Positions 27,420-34,767 of a stretch of DNA of 55,577 bases are shown here, one piece after another (the first letter of the stretch is position 1; the number at the start of each line of letters is the position of its first letter). A program made the position numbers and the translations under genes. The notes under the pieces are model-generated. The model was not told the DNA's origin, did no database searches, and was given only the letters and a program-made list of their open reading frames with translations. Location: NCBI GenBank assembly GCA_027487215.1, contig JAIYDZ010000007.1, positions 130,961 to 186,537 of the forward strand. The letters are read 5' to 3'. Source of the DNA: Pseudomonadota bacterium. GTDB lineage: Bacteria; Babelota; Babeliae; Babelales; CAIQNR01.

Positions 27420-27794
27420 GTTTGGACAAAAAACTTTATGTTCATAATTTACCTGACCAAAAATATTTTTTTATCTCTTGATACACCCTAAAGAAATTTT
27501 CTACTGATATGATTTTATAACCTGTATAGCCCATGATGGAGATATTTTTGGTTCTAATCTTACTACCATATGTATGCAGTCTTTTGGAATCTCTAATTTC
27601 ATAATCTCACTGTAGTAATCGTAAGCTATTTTTCAAATTATACCCTTTAATCCATTTGTGTACGGTTCTAAAAAAACTTTATGCCGATATTTTGAAATTC
27701 ATACAAAATGATACATGATCCTGAACACATACCTCCAATTACAAACCAAGCTCCCAAGATTTTCGCTTGGCTCTCTGAACTTTTCATAATTCAT
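27420..27794 (-). mobile_element. Degenerate IS200/IS605-family TnpA transposase relic
   Basis: The minus strand encodes recognisable pieces of a Y1 (HUH) transposase. YHFV-stop-ISKYRHKVF replaces the family YHIVWTPKYR.KV. KLEIPKDCIHMVVRLEPK matches the LEI.PDHIHLL...PK block that carries the HUH histidine pair, here Cys-x-His. SPSWAIQVIKSY and a distant FGQVNYEH near the end also match. In-frame TGA and TAG codons interrupt it at several points, so it cannot make an active transposase. It lies in the 528-base gap between the broken gene and its intact paralogue. No terminal hairpins are clearly preserved. Confidence 0.7.
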
Positions 27795-27869
27795 AAAATA
27801 AGTGTCTTTTTACAAAAAAAAATTATTTTTATAATTACAATAATAAATATTAATTAAATAAGGGTTTTT

Positions 27870-28940
27870 ATGTACACATCATTACTTGCTAGCTGTGCTT
27901 TTATTATACTATTTAGCTCAAATAATCTATTAGGAACAGAAGAGCATCCACTAACGCCTAGCACTCGTGAATTACGAAAATTACGAAAAGACCAACATAA
28001 AATTATTATTGATGCTTTATCAAAGGTAGATGCTTTATCAAAGGTAGATGTTTTATTAAAGGTCGATGCTACAAATGCTTTAATAAATCCTCAAGAGCAT
28101 TTAAAGCGTTCTTGGGAGACTCAAAAATCTTTTAGAGGACAAGCTCAACCTATTGCTAAAAAATTATTTACAACATTAGAAGATATCAAAAAAAAATTAC
28201 AAGAAATTCAAGAAACGGCACAGAAACATTCACAAAAATATCCGTATTTTAAGATCAGCGAATGCTTTGTAGAAGAATGTTCATTAAACAGAAGAATAAC
28301 CGATCTAAGATCTCAATTTGAAACAACTGTTATTAAAACTCCACCCGTTTCACCTGAAAAACCAGTCGAATATGTCGGCTTTGCTAGTGGACAGGGTTTT
28401 TTAGATGTCAGAATTATTAGTGGTCTTAAAACAGTGCATCAGTTTACTCATATTAATGTTCACCTTATTGACCGTATCTATATAAATAGTCCACTTAGAA
28501 AAGCATATCCCGAATATTCTCTTACCTTAGATTCGCTTTTAGATGCTCCCTTCCTAAAAGATGAAAAACTTCAAGAAAGAACTAATTTTATAAAACAATT
28601 ACACGAAATCTTTCCAGAATTAAGAGACTCATCAGATCTACATGTTTTGCATGCAGGTATGTTAGAGCTCGCCTCGAGTGCACTATTATTCACCCAAATA
28701 AAAACTTTTCTCTCACATACTCTTTTTGACACAACTATTAATCTTTTTCTTCATTCAACAGTTGAAGATTATCTTTCAACCCCAGATATATTTCCTGATT
28801 ATATGATTGCAGCAGATATAGAAGGGTCTTTGGTAGATATAATGACAGAATCAAGAAAAAAATGGAAAATGCTTTGCGAACAAGGACTTAAAAAAAATCC
28901 TAAAGCCTATTGCAGTATATTAGAAAAACCAATAATTTAA
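27870..28940 (+). CDS. Secreted protein of unknown function, intact paralogue of 26165-27341
   Basis: It has 356 residues. A signal peptide (about 1-22) is followed by a Lys-rich helical region that contains a short tandem repeat (SKVDAL units, about 49-67). A coiled-coil-like stretch is near 98-120. The C-terminal half (YVGFASGQGFLDVRII to the end) is the part conserved with the frameshifted neighbour and probably forms the functional domain. It has alternating hydrophobic strands reminiscent of a Rossmann-like or hydrolase fold, but no catalytic motif is clear. AAGGG precedes the ATG. The two paralogues lie in tandem with an IS relic between them, consistent with duplication followed by decay of one copy. 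Confidence 0.7.
   Translation: MYTSLLASCAFIILFSSNNLLGTEEHPLTPSTRELRKLRKDQHKIIIDALSKVDALSKVDVLLKVDATNALINPQEHLKRSWETQKSFRGQAQPIAKKLFTTLEDIKKKLQEIQETAQKHSQKYPYFKISECFVEECSLNRRITDLRSQFETTVIKTPPVSPEKPVEYVGFASGQGFLDVRIISGLKTVHQFTHINVHLIDRIYINSPLRKAYPEYSLTLDSLLDAPFLKDEKLQERTNFIKQLHEIFPELRDSSDLHVLHAGMLELASSALLFTQIKTFLSHTLFDTTINLFLHSTVEDYLSTPDIFPDYMIAADIEGSLVDIMTESRKKWKMLCEQGLKKNPKAYCSILEKPII
28014..28067 (+). repeat. Three tandem 18-base units inside the gene at 27870
   Basis: Two identical copies of an 18-mer (28014-28031 and 28032-28049) are followed by a third with three substitutions (28050-28067). They encode six-residue units of the type ALSKVD, ALSKVD, VLLKVD. Slippage could change the copy number without breaking the frame. 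Confidence 0.85.
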
Positions 28941-29019
28941 AAATAAGGTTAATAAGAATAATTTATAATCAGTATTTAGTAAGAAAAAAGACTTTAATTA
29001 ATCAACAGCCTTAATTTTT

Positions 29020-29048
29020 TTGATTTTTTAAAAAAGAGCTCGTATAAT
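29020..29048 (+). promoter_or_regulatory. Promoter for the tRNA-His/tRNA-Pro unit
   Basis: TTGATT (29020-29025), a 17-base spacer and a consensus TATAAT (29043-29048) lie about 60 bases before tRNA-His. A second -10-like TATACT is at 29090-29095, without a good -35. Confidence 0.6.
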
Positions 29049-29107
29049 AAGTGTCTCTTTGAAAAACTTTCAGTATTGCCTTTTAATGGTATACTTGAGA
29101 ATGTGCT

Positions 29108-29184
29108 GGTGAGTATAGCTCAGTTGGTAGAGCACCAGACTGTGGCTCTGGGGGTCGTGGGTTCGAGCCCCACTACTCACCCCA
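29108..29184 (+). tRNA. tRNA-His (anticodon GTG), CCA encoded
   Basis: The sequence includes the extra G at position -1, which pairs with discriminator C73 as expected for tRNA-His. The acceptor is GTGAGTA/TACTCAC. The anticodon loop TGTGGCT carries GTG. The T arm is GTGGG-TTCGAGC-CCCAC. CCA is encoded at 29182-29184. Confidence 0.96.
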
Positions 29185-29275
29185 TCTTTTCTTTCATCTA
29201 AAACATGAGATTAAAGATGGTCGGTGAGAACACTCTGCAATGAGATGTACACAGCACATAAAAAAATTAAGTAGT

Positions 29276-29351
29276 CGGGATGTGGCGCAATCGGTAGCGT
29301 ACTCGCTTTGGGAGCGAGGGGTTGCCAGTTCGAGTCTGGCCATCCCGACCA
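29276..29351 (+). tRNA. tRNA-Pro (anticodon TGG), CCA encoded
   Basis: The acceptor is CGGGATG/CATCCCG. The anticodon stem-loop is CTCGC-TTTGGGA-GCGAG with anticodon TGG, and the T arm is GCCAG-TTCGAGT-CTGGC. Discriminator A is followed by an encoded CCA. The C1-G72 end pair is typical of bacterial tRNA-Pro. It lies 91 bases after tRNA-His on the same strand. Confidence 0.96.
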
Positions 29352-29549
29352 GCTTTTTTCAGTTTATTTATTTTCCCATTCATCCTTTTTTCGATCGTTA
29401 TATAATTTGTCTCATTCTCTCATTTTTTCTTTTACTGTCGGTAGTTGCGTTGCACGCATAATTTTGTTGTACTGTTTTCATGAAATTTCGCCTATGAAAT
29501 AAAAACTGCATACAATAATTGCTGGTTTCAAATCATTCAGGAGTAGTGC

Positions 29550-29903
29550 ATGAAGCGTTTAAGTGGGTATATCTTTTTGGTATCTTTCTTAAAGATCAAT
29601 GCTGGTCAATTTAAACCGACCAAAACTATCTATACCAAAGATGGTATAAAAATTGCTCAGGAAACACTCTACAAAAGCGACTTGTGCGAGTTTAGTCACA
29701 CTCTCATAAAAGATAAACTGGTTACCATTACAACCCACACAAATAAACAAATAACCGAGTCCTGCACAAAAGAAAGAACTACTCAAACCAAAGTTGTTGC
29801 ATGCCTTATTTATCGAAACTTCATAAATGCTCTTGAACATGCAAGAATTAAATCACTAAAAATTTATGTTGATGTTATTTCTGACACTAAAAAAACAGAG
29901 TAA
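29550..29903 (+). CDS. Small secreted protein, paralogue of the next gene
   Basis: It has 117 residues with a signal peptide (MKRLSGYIFLVSFLKINA). The mature part is beta-rich and Thr/Lys-rich. Its C-terminus, ALEHARIKSLKIYVDVISDTKKTE, resembles ALNYAKIRALKIYMDMNCDSKET-type sequence in the following gene, so the two are likely a tandem duplication. AGGAG precedes the ATG. The function is unknown. Confidence 0.65.
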   Translation: MKRLSGYIFLVSFLKINAGQFKPTKTIYTKDGIKIAQETLYKSDLCEFSHTLIKDKLVTITTHTNKQITESCTKERTTQTKVVACLIYRNFINALEHARIKSLKIYVDVISDTKKTE

Positions 29904-29913
29904 GGAAACGCTC

Positions 29914-30282
29914 ATGAAACACTTATTTTTTTTAAGCTTCTTTTTTTTAAATTTTACTATTTTTACCAGTGAACCAATTGATTACATGATTTATTACTAC
30001 AAAAACAATCCCGATTATTCAAAGCGAGAAATTGCTCTCTATGTGAAATATTCTAATGGAACAGAAAGTTTTACTACCCAATTAGATTCTCCAAAACCCA
30101 TAATTACCACAAGCAAAACAGCCTCTCGCATTAAAAAGTCTGCCCAGCTGGAACAACAATCGGCATCCTTAGCTTATCATTACACACTTAATGCTATTAA
30201 TTATGCCAAAATACGTGCCCTTAAAATTTATATGGATATGAACTGCGATAGTAAAGAAACAAAAAGCAATTTAAGGTCATGA
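29914..30282 (+). CDS. Small secreted protein, paralogue of the previous gene
   Basis: It has about 122 residues. The start is set at MKHLFFLSF, with AAGGAAA upstream that overlaps the previous stop codon. The signal peptide ends near FTSE. Its C-terminal block (YAKIRALKIYMDMNCDSKET) aligns with that of the gene at 29550. The 10-base gap shows they are co-transcribed. A weak hairpin with a T-run at 30338-30356 may end the unit. The function is unknown. Confidence 0.65.
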   Translation: MKHLFFLSFFFLNFTIFTSEPIDYMIYYYKNNPDYSKREIALYVKYSNGTESFTTQLDSPKPIITTSKTASRIKKSAQLEQQSASLAYHYTLNAINYAKIRALKIYMDMNCDSKETKSNLRS

Positions 30283-30544
30283 AAATTTATTGTGAGTTAA
30301 TTTCCTTAGTTCCACTTTTATAAATAAATCAAAAATTAAGCTTAAAGGCTTTTTTTGTGCCCCGTATAGACTTGTTAAAGGTTAAAAAACACTCGATTTT
30401 TTTAACGATTCTGCTATGCTTTTAAATGATCTAATAGTGCTTTTAAAAATAATCCCTTACCTTTTTTATACTCATTTCAAGCATGCAGAACGGTTACTAA
30501 AAATTATCTGTTACTTTATCTAAATGTTTTACGGAGGCTCTCTT

Positions 30545-30934
30545 ATGAAAAATTCTTTTATTCTAAAAATAGTAGCACTTGCTCTATTGATTACTGTATC
30601 AGCTCAAGCGAGTGAAAGTGCAGAACTTAGCTCATCGCCAAAAGAAAGCTATTCTTTATTACTTTCTAGTGGATGCACTATGGAGGTAACACCTGGCAAG
30701 TTTAAAGGCGACGATGTTTCAATCGTTACTTATAAAAAAAACGATACCTCTGTGACAGTTATACGAGCAGTAGTAAATAGTGCATCACCTTACCCAAATA
30801 GTTCTTTAGGCAAAGCAGTTGCTCCTGTAAAAATATCACAAAGTGGAAAAGAAACTACAGTATCTGCAGAAGATTTCAATTCAGTACCATCTAGTCCTTT
30901 TACTACAGCTACTTCATTTTTTCCTGCAAAGTAA
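30545..30934 (+). CDS. Small secreted Ser/Thr-rich protein
   Basis: The start is set at MKNSFILKI, preceded by ACGGAGG; the longer frame adds seven codons. It has 129 residues. A signal peptide ends at SAQA. The mature protein is rich in Ser, Thr, Pro and Val, has a single cysteine (LLSSGCTMEV) and looks beta-rich. It has its own terminator downstream. No family is recognised. The 262 bases upstream hold no other gene. Confidence 0.6.
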   Translation: MKNSFILKIVALALLITVSAQASESAELSSSPKESYSLLLSSGCTMEVTPGKFKGDDVSIVTYKKNDTSVTVIRAVVNSASPYPNSSLGKAVAPVKISQSGKETTVSAEDFNSVPSSPFTTATSFFPAK

Positions 30935-31005
30935 TATCACTAAAAATAGATGTTACAAAAGGAAGCTATCCTTAAAATAACAGCCAGTAAAATACCAAAT
31001 TAAAT

Positions 31006-31051
31006 AAAAAATGACTTGCAAAGAGTATCTACTTTTTACAAGTCATTTTTT
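31006..31051 (+). terminator. Intrinsic terminator after the gene at 30545
   Basis: A perfect 13-bp stem, AAAAAATGACTTG with its complement, encloses a 20-base loop and ends in a T-run. The loop is longer than usual. Confidence 0.7.
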
Positions 31052-31131
31052 ATGTTAAAAATCAAAATTAGTAGCCCGCTTTTAATATTTTTTGCATACT
31101 GCTCATACATCTTTAAAGGAGCTGCAGTATT

Positions 31132-32223
31132 GTGGAAACAATGAAAAGACAACTTAATTCGTTTGACTGGATCAGTTTTGGACTCATGACTTCGCTTGTG
31201 ATGATTGGACTTCTTTTTGTCTATAGCGCCACCAGTACTGAAACAGTTTTGTATTCTGCATTTTTACAAAAACAGTTTTTTGGAGTTCTTTCGGGGCTTT
31301 TACTGTATTTTGTATTCTGTTTTTCTGATTACCGCATCACCTCACAATTGGGGTATTTTGCCTATTTTGCGGTAGTACTTCTTCTGATTTACACTTTACT
31401 TCGTGGAAAGATCGGAATGGGAGCACAGCGATGGATTGATTTGGGATTTGTAAGATTTCAAGCGTCTGAAGTTGCCAAACTTTTTTTCCCCGCATTTTTT
31501 ACTCACTATCTTTACACTGAAAAAGATGTCCCCGTGTATACGTTTTCTACCTTTATGCCTATTTTGAGTATTCTGGTAGTCAGCTGTTTGTTAATTCTTA
31601 AACAACCTGATTTGGGCACCTGTTTGTTGGTATTTTTTTCTGGCCTTGTTTTATTATGGCTCGTGGGAATTAACAAAAAGTTTTTTAAATGGGGATTTGT
31701 ACTCTGCCTTTTAGGCGCACCCATTGGATGGAAAATATTAAAACCTTACCAGAAACAACGGGTCATGGTGTTTTTAGGAGCAGGCGATCCACGAAAAGAT
31801 CGTTATCATATTGAACAATCAAAAATTGCTATTGGGTCAGGCGGACTGTTTGGAAAGGGACTCAAAAAAGGAACACAAACACAACTTCTTTTTTTACCTG
31901 AAAGCCGTACTGACTTTATTTTTGCGGTACTGTGTGAAGAATGGGGATTTCTGGGTGCACTGTTGTTACTACTGTTGTACACCCTTTTATTTTGTCGACT
32001 TCTTTATAAAATTCTTTCTATAAAACCTTATTTTGCACAGCTGCTAGCGCTTGGCCTTATTATTTCTATCATGCTTTCCTGTTTTATTAACATTGCAATG
32101 GTAGGCGGCCTGCTTCCTGTGGTTGGCATTCCACTCCCACTCATTAGTTATGGGGTAACCTCATTATGGATTACCCTTGCAAGTTTAGGATGGATTCAAG
32201 GGATTATTATGCGTGCGTCATAA
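31132..32223 (+). CDS. rodA: RodA/FtsW-family (SEDS) peptidoglycan glycosyltransferase
   Basis: This polytopic membrane enzyme polymerises lipid II during cell elongation, normally with the transpeptidase PBP2. It has 363 residues, the RodA length. Motifs include VYSAT near the first helix, GAQRWIDLGFVRFQASEVAKL (loop around 95-115; the SE.AK signature), LILKQPDLGTC and the long periplasmic loop with PESRTDFIFAVLCEEWG. PLPLISYGVTSLW at the end is the family's C-terminal signature. GTG at 31132 is favoured by AAGGAG ten bases upstream; an ATG three codons later would be 19 bases from it. No PBP2 gene is adjacent. The stop abuts the 3' end of the opposing gene at 32224. Confidence 0.93.
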   Translation: METMKRQLNSFDWISFGLMTSLVMIGLLFVYSATSTETVLYSAFLQKQFFGVLSGLLLYFVFCFSDYRITSQLGYFAYFAVVLLLIYTLLRGKIGMGAQRWIDLGFVRFQASEVAKLFFPAFFTHYLYTEKDVPVYTFSTFMPILSILVVSCLLILKQPDLGTCLLVFFSGLVLLWLVGINKKFFKWGFVLCLLGAPIGWKILKPYQKQRVMVFLGAGDPRKDRYHIEQSKIAIGSGGLFGKGLKKGTQTQLLFLPESRTDFIFAVLCEEWGFLGALLLLLLYTLLFCRLLYKILSIKPYFAQLLALGLIISIMLSCFINIAMVGGLLPVVGIPLPLISYGVTSLWITLASLGWIQGIIMRAS

Positions 32224-34005
32224 TCATTTTTGAACCGCAGACTGAGTCTCAAAGGTTTTTTCAAGATAGTCTGCAATTGCACTATATTCTTCACCTAGTG
32301 CACGAGTACGAGGCGCAGCAAAGCTATCAATCTTAAAACCACCTTGTTGAGTAAGCAGTTCAACCATTCCTAAATTATTATGATAAATTGCAACCTCAAG
32401 AACGTTTTTCCATTCCCCTTCTTCATCGGCACCCCCACTGATAGTAGCATCAGCACCATACGTGAGTAAAAGCTGGGCACACTCTACACTGTTTTTTTCA
32501 ACAGCAACAAATAAAGGATTTTTGTACTCATCATTTTGATTGCTTTGCACGATAATTGCTTGTGCAGAGGTCCCTGCCACTTGAGTAAGTAATGCTGTCA
32601 ATTGAGAAAGTGTTGTATGTTGTGCGACAACATCTGTTGAAGGACTACATTGATTAACCAATGCAAAAATAGATGTTTTGAGTGTTTCAATATACTTTTG
32701 TACTGCTTTATTTGAAATCATTCCTTCTGAAATCTTTGCACCTTTTTCAAGAAGAAATTTCACAATCTGATTATAACCTTCAGAAGGATTTTTAACGCGA
32801 GCGCTTTCACTTACTCCAATGACAGCTTCAAGCAATGATTTTCCTGCATACAAAGGTGCTACATCTTTTAAAATAAGAGCATTGACCTCAACAGCATAGG
32901 TTTTAAAAATATCCTCAAAAAGACCGCTGTGCGCTTGTTGTGCAAGGGTTAGAAGTAACGCGTGAACAATCAAATCCTGTGAAACTTTTGTCATTTGAAC
33001 TTTGACACCATCAATCACTGTACCCAGTAATGCACGACTAACAGCATCACCGCTCAACAATTGTTTAAAAAATGATGAATCGCCTGCGGTCACAACTGAC
33101 AACAAAGATGCCTGATTTAATTTCTTGGTAGCAATCAATGATTTTACCGCGTCTGCATTTTCTTTTTGCAATGCGTAAAGCAAAAGTGGAACTGAAGAAC
33201 TTGTCACTAATACATTAAGATCTGCATCATGCATAACCAACGCATCAAAAATATCTTTATCCCAATGATTTAAACATACCAATAAAGCAGGACCAGATTG
33301 ATCGTCAGACATTGCACCACTTGCTGCACTTGGTGTAACAGTACCGTTTACATTAATTTTTTGATCTTTTTTACCACCGGTAAGAAGACGTATCACTTCC
33401 TCTTTATTTTGTTGAGCAATTGCACCAAATAAATCTGAAAGCGTTCCTAAAAATGCTGTTCCCATATCTGAATCTTTGGTAATCATTCCTATTGTTTGAC
33501 TACGATCAAACACTGCACTTTGCAACTGAGCTCCTGTAAAATCTGTGGCGCGCAGATCTGCACCAATAAATGAAACAGGTTTATCAAGATCAGTTTTTGT
33601 TTTATCAAAACGTGCTTTTTGGCAAAGCGCCCCATTAAACGTAGCACCTGAAAGATCTGCTCCGGTTAACTGCGCTTCCTCAAGATTTGACCAGTAAGAA
33701 GTTTTACCACTTTGAAATGTTGCAAACTGAGTGCCACGTAACTTTGCATTTGAAAGATTAGATTTCTTAAAATTAACACCACTCAAATTCAAACCAGTTA
33801 AATCTGCTCCTTCAAGTCCATGAGTGAGGCCAGAAAAATTAAGATCTTTTTCTGCAATAAGTTCACGTTTATTATTCGCTTGAGAAATTTTTTTCAATTG
33901 TTCAATGATAAGATCTTGCAATGGTTGTTGTACAACAGAAACAGTAAAAACTGTTGAATTTAATCCGCACGCCAGAACAAAAAACGCCCAGAAACTTTTT
34001 TTCAT
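32224..34005 (-). CDS. Secreted pentapeptide-repeat plus ankyrin-repeat protein
   Basis: It has about 593 residues. The start is set at MKKSFWAFF (AAAGGT upstream), which opens a signal peptide ending near TVFT. This removes the overlap with the gene upstream. The first part (about 55-175) is made of pentapeptide repeats of the A(D/N)LXX type: GADLTGLNLSGVNFKKSNLS, LTGADLSGATF, GADLRATDFTGAQL. These should fold as a right-handed quadrilateral helix. The rest carries ankyrin-like repeats, clearest around 225-300 (PALLVCLNHWDKDIFDALV, HDADLNV) and 480-560 (NPLFVAVEKNSVECAQLLLTYGADAT). The two repeat types suggest a protein-binding role outside the cytoplasm. It is the last gene of the 38458-32224 cluster. 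Confidence 0.82.
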   Translation of the reverse strand: MKKSFWAFFVLACGLNSTVFTVSVVQQPLQDLIIEQLKKISQANNKRELIAEKDLNFSGLTHGLEGADLTGLNLSGVNFKKSNLSNAKLRGTQFATFQSGKTSYWSNLEEAQLTGADLSGATFNGALCQKARFDKTKTDLDKPVSFIGADLRATDFTGAQLQSAVFDRSQTIGMITKDSDMGTAFLGTLSDLFGAIAQQNKEEVIRLLTGGKKDQKINVNGTVTPSAASGAMSDDQSGPALLVCLNHWDKDIFDALVMHDADLNVLVTSSSVPLLLYALQKENADAVKSLIATKKLNQASLLSVVTAGDSSFFKQLLSGDAVSRALLGTVIDGVKVQMTKVSQDLIVHALLLTLAQQAHSGLFEDIFKTYAVEVNALILKDVAPLYAGKSLLEAVIGVSESARVKNPSEGYNQIVKFLLEKGAKISEGMISNKAVQKYIETLKTSIFALVNQCSPSTDVVAQHTTLSQLTALLTQVAGTSAQAIIVQSNQNDEYKNPLFVAVEKNSVECAQLLLTYGADATISGGADEEGEWKNVLEVAIYHNNLGMVELLTQQGGFKIDSFAAPRTRALGEEYSAIADYLEKTFETQSAVQK

Positions 34006-34019
34006 ATTTGTACCTTTCT

Positions 34020-34757
34020 TTACCACGGTAACATATCAATTTTTTGCGCAATGCCTGCTTCTCTTACCGGCTCTTTTACAAACGCAACAGTTTTTGCAAA
34101 CCAGTTTTGCGCCTCAGATTGTGCTTGGGCTGAAGGAATCAATTCAGTCATATCAAGCACTACCACAAAACGTTGTCCAATAAAATACTGTGCATAGCCG
34201 TTACTCCCAACTCCTTGCATACTACGTTCAACCAATGAAAGTTGTTTACTGAGCATGTAAGAAGGATTTTTACAAAACGCAAGATACGCTGAACTTGCAT
34301 ACCCTTCGCCTTGCGCAGGATCAGGAAACGCATCAACTAAACCTTGTGCTTTTTGTTTGATGGTTTGTACAAACTCTTTAATACGAGTAAATACGGCACT
34401 CATATCAAACAGCTGTCCTGAAGTAGACGTAACAACATCACACCGTGTTGCATTTTTAACACCGCTTGCACGTTCTTTTTCTAACTGCTGTTTTTTGTCT
34501 TCCTGACATACCGTGGTAGTCACTGCTTGCGCAACCCACGGCTTTACCCCGTAAGCCATTGAAGGACACATAACAATATCAGGCACCACGCCCGTCATAA
34601 CACCAGCGACACCCTTATTGTTATTGATTATTGAAAGTGAACCGATACCCCATTGTGATGTGGTTGGCACTTTAACTTCATAGGCAATTTGAGCATCCCA
34701 TTGCGCATGCAGTGTAAACCAACTTAATAAAAGTAATCCGCTATATCGTAATTTCAT
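34020..34757 (-). CDS. Secreted protein, module A of the 34768-36963 protein
   Basis: It has about 245 residues. The start is set at MKLRYSGLL, preceded by AAAGGGGGG. The signal peptide ends LHAQ. It matches the N-terminal half of the 731-residue protein encoded just upstream, block by block: SQWGIGSLSI with SSWGIVTGNGS, INNNKGVAG with ITNNNGAAG, and CPSMAYGV with CPSLSYGV. It also matches YLAFC with YLKFC, and YFIGQRFVVVLDMT with YFPDQIFSVVLDMT. It is therefore a stand-alone copy of module A. The gap to the upstream gene is 10 bases, so translation is probably coupled. The function is unknown. Confidence 0.75.
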   Translation of the reverse strand: MKLRYSGLLLLSWFTLHAQWDAQIAYEVKVPTTSQWGIGSLSIINNNKGVAGVMTGVVPDIVMCPSMAYGVKPWVAQAVTTTVCQEDKKQQLEKERASGVKNATRCDVVTSTSGQLFDMSAVFTRIKEFVQTIKQKAQGLVDAFPDPAQGEGYASSAYLAFCKNPSYMLSKQLSLVERSMQGVGSNGYAQYFIGQRFVVVLDMTELIPSAQAQSEAQNWFAKTVAFVKEPVREAGIAQKIDMLPW

Positions 34758-34767
34758 ATTCCCCCCT

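Noticed and set aside
29240-29502. Two overlapping plus-strand frames over and after tRNA-Pro
   Set aside because: They start inside or just before the tRNA gene and show no protein character.
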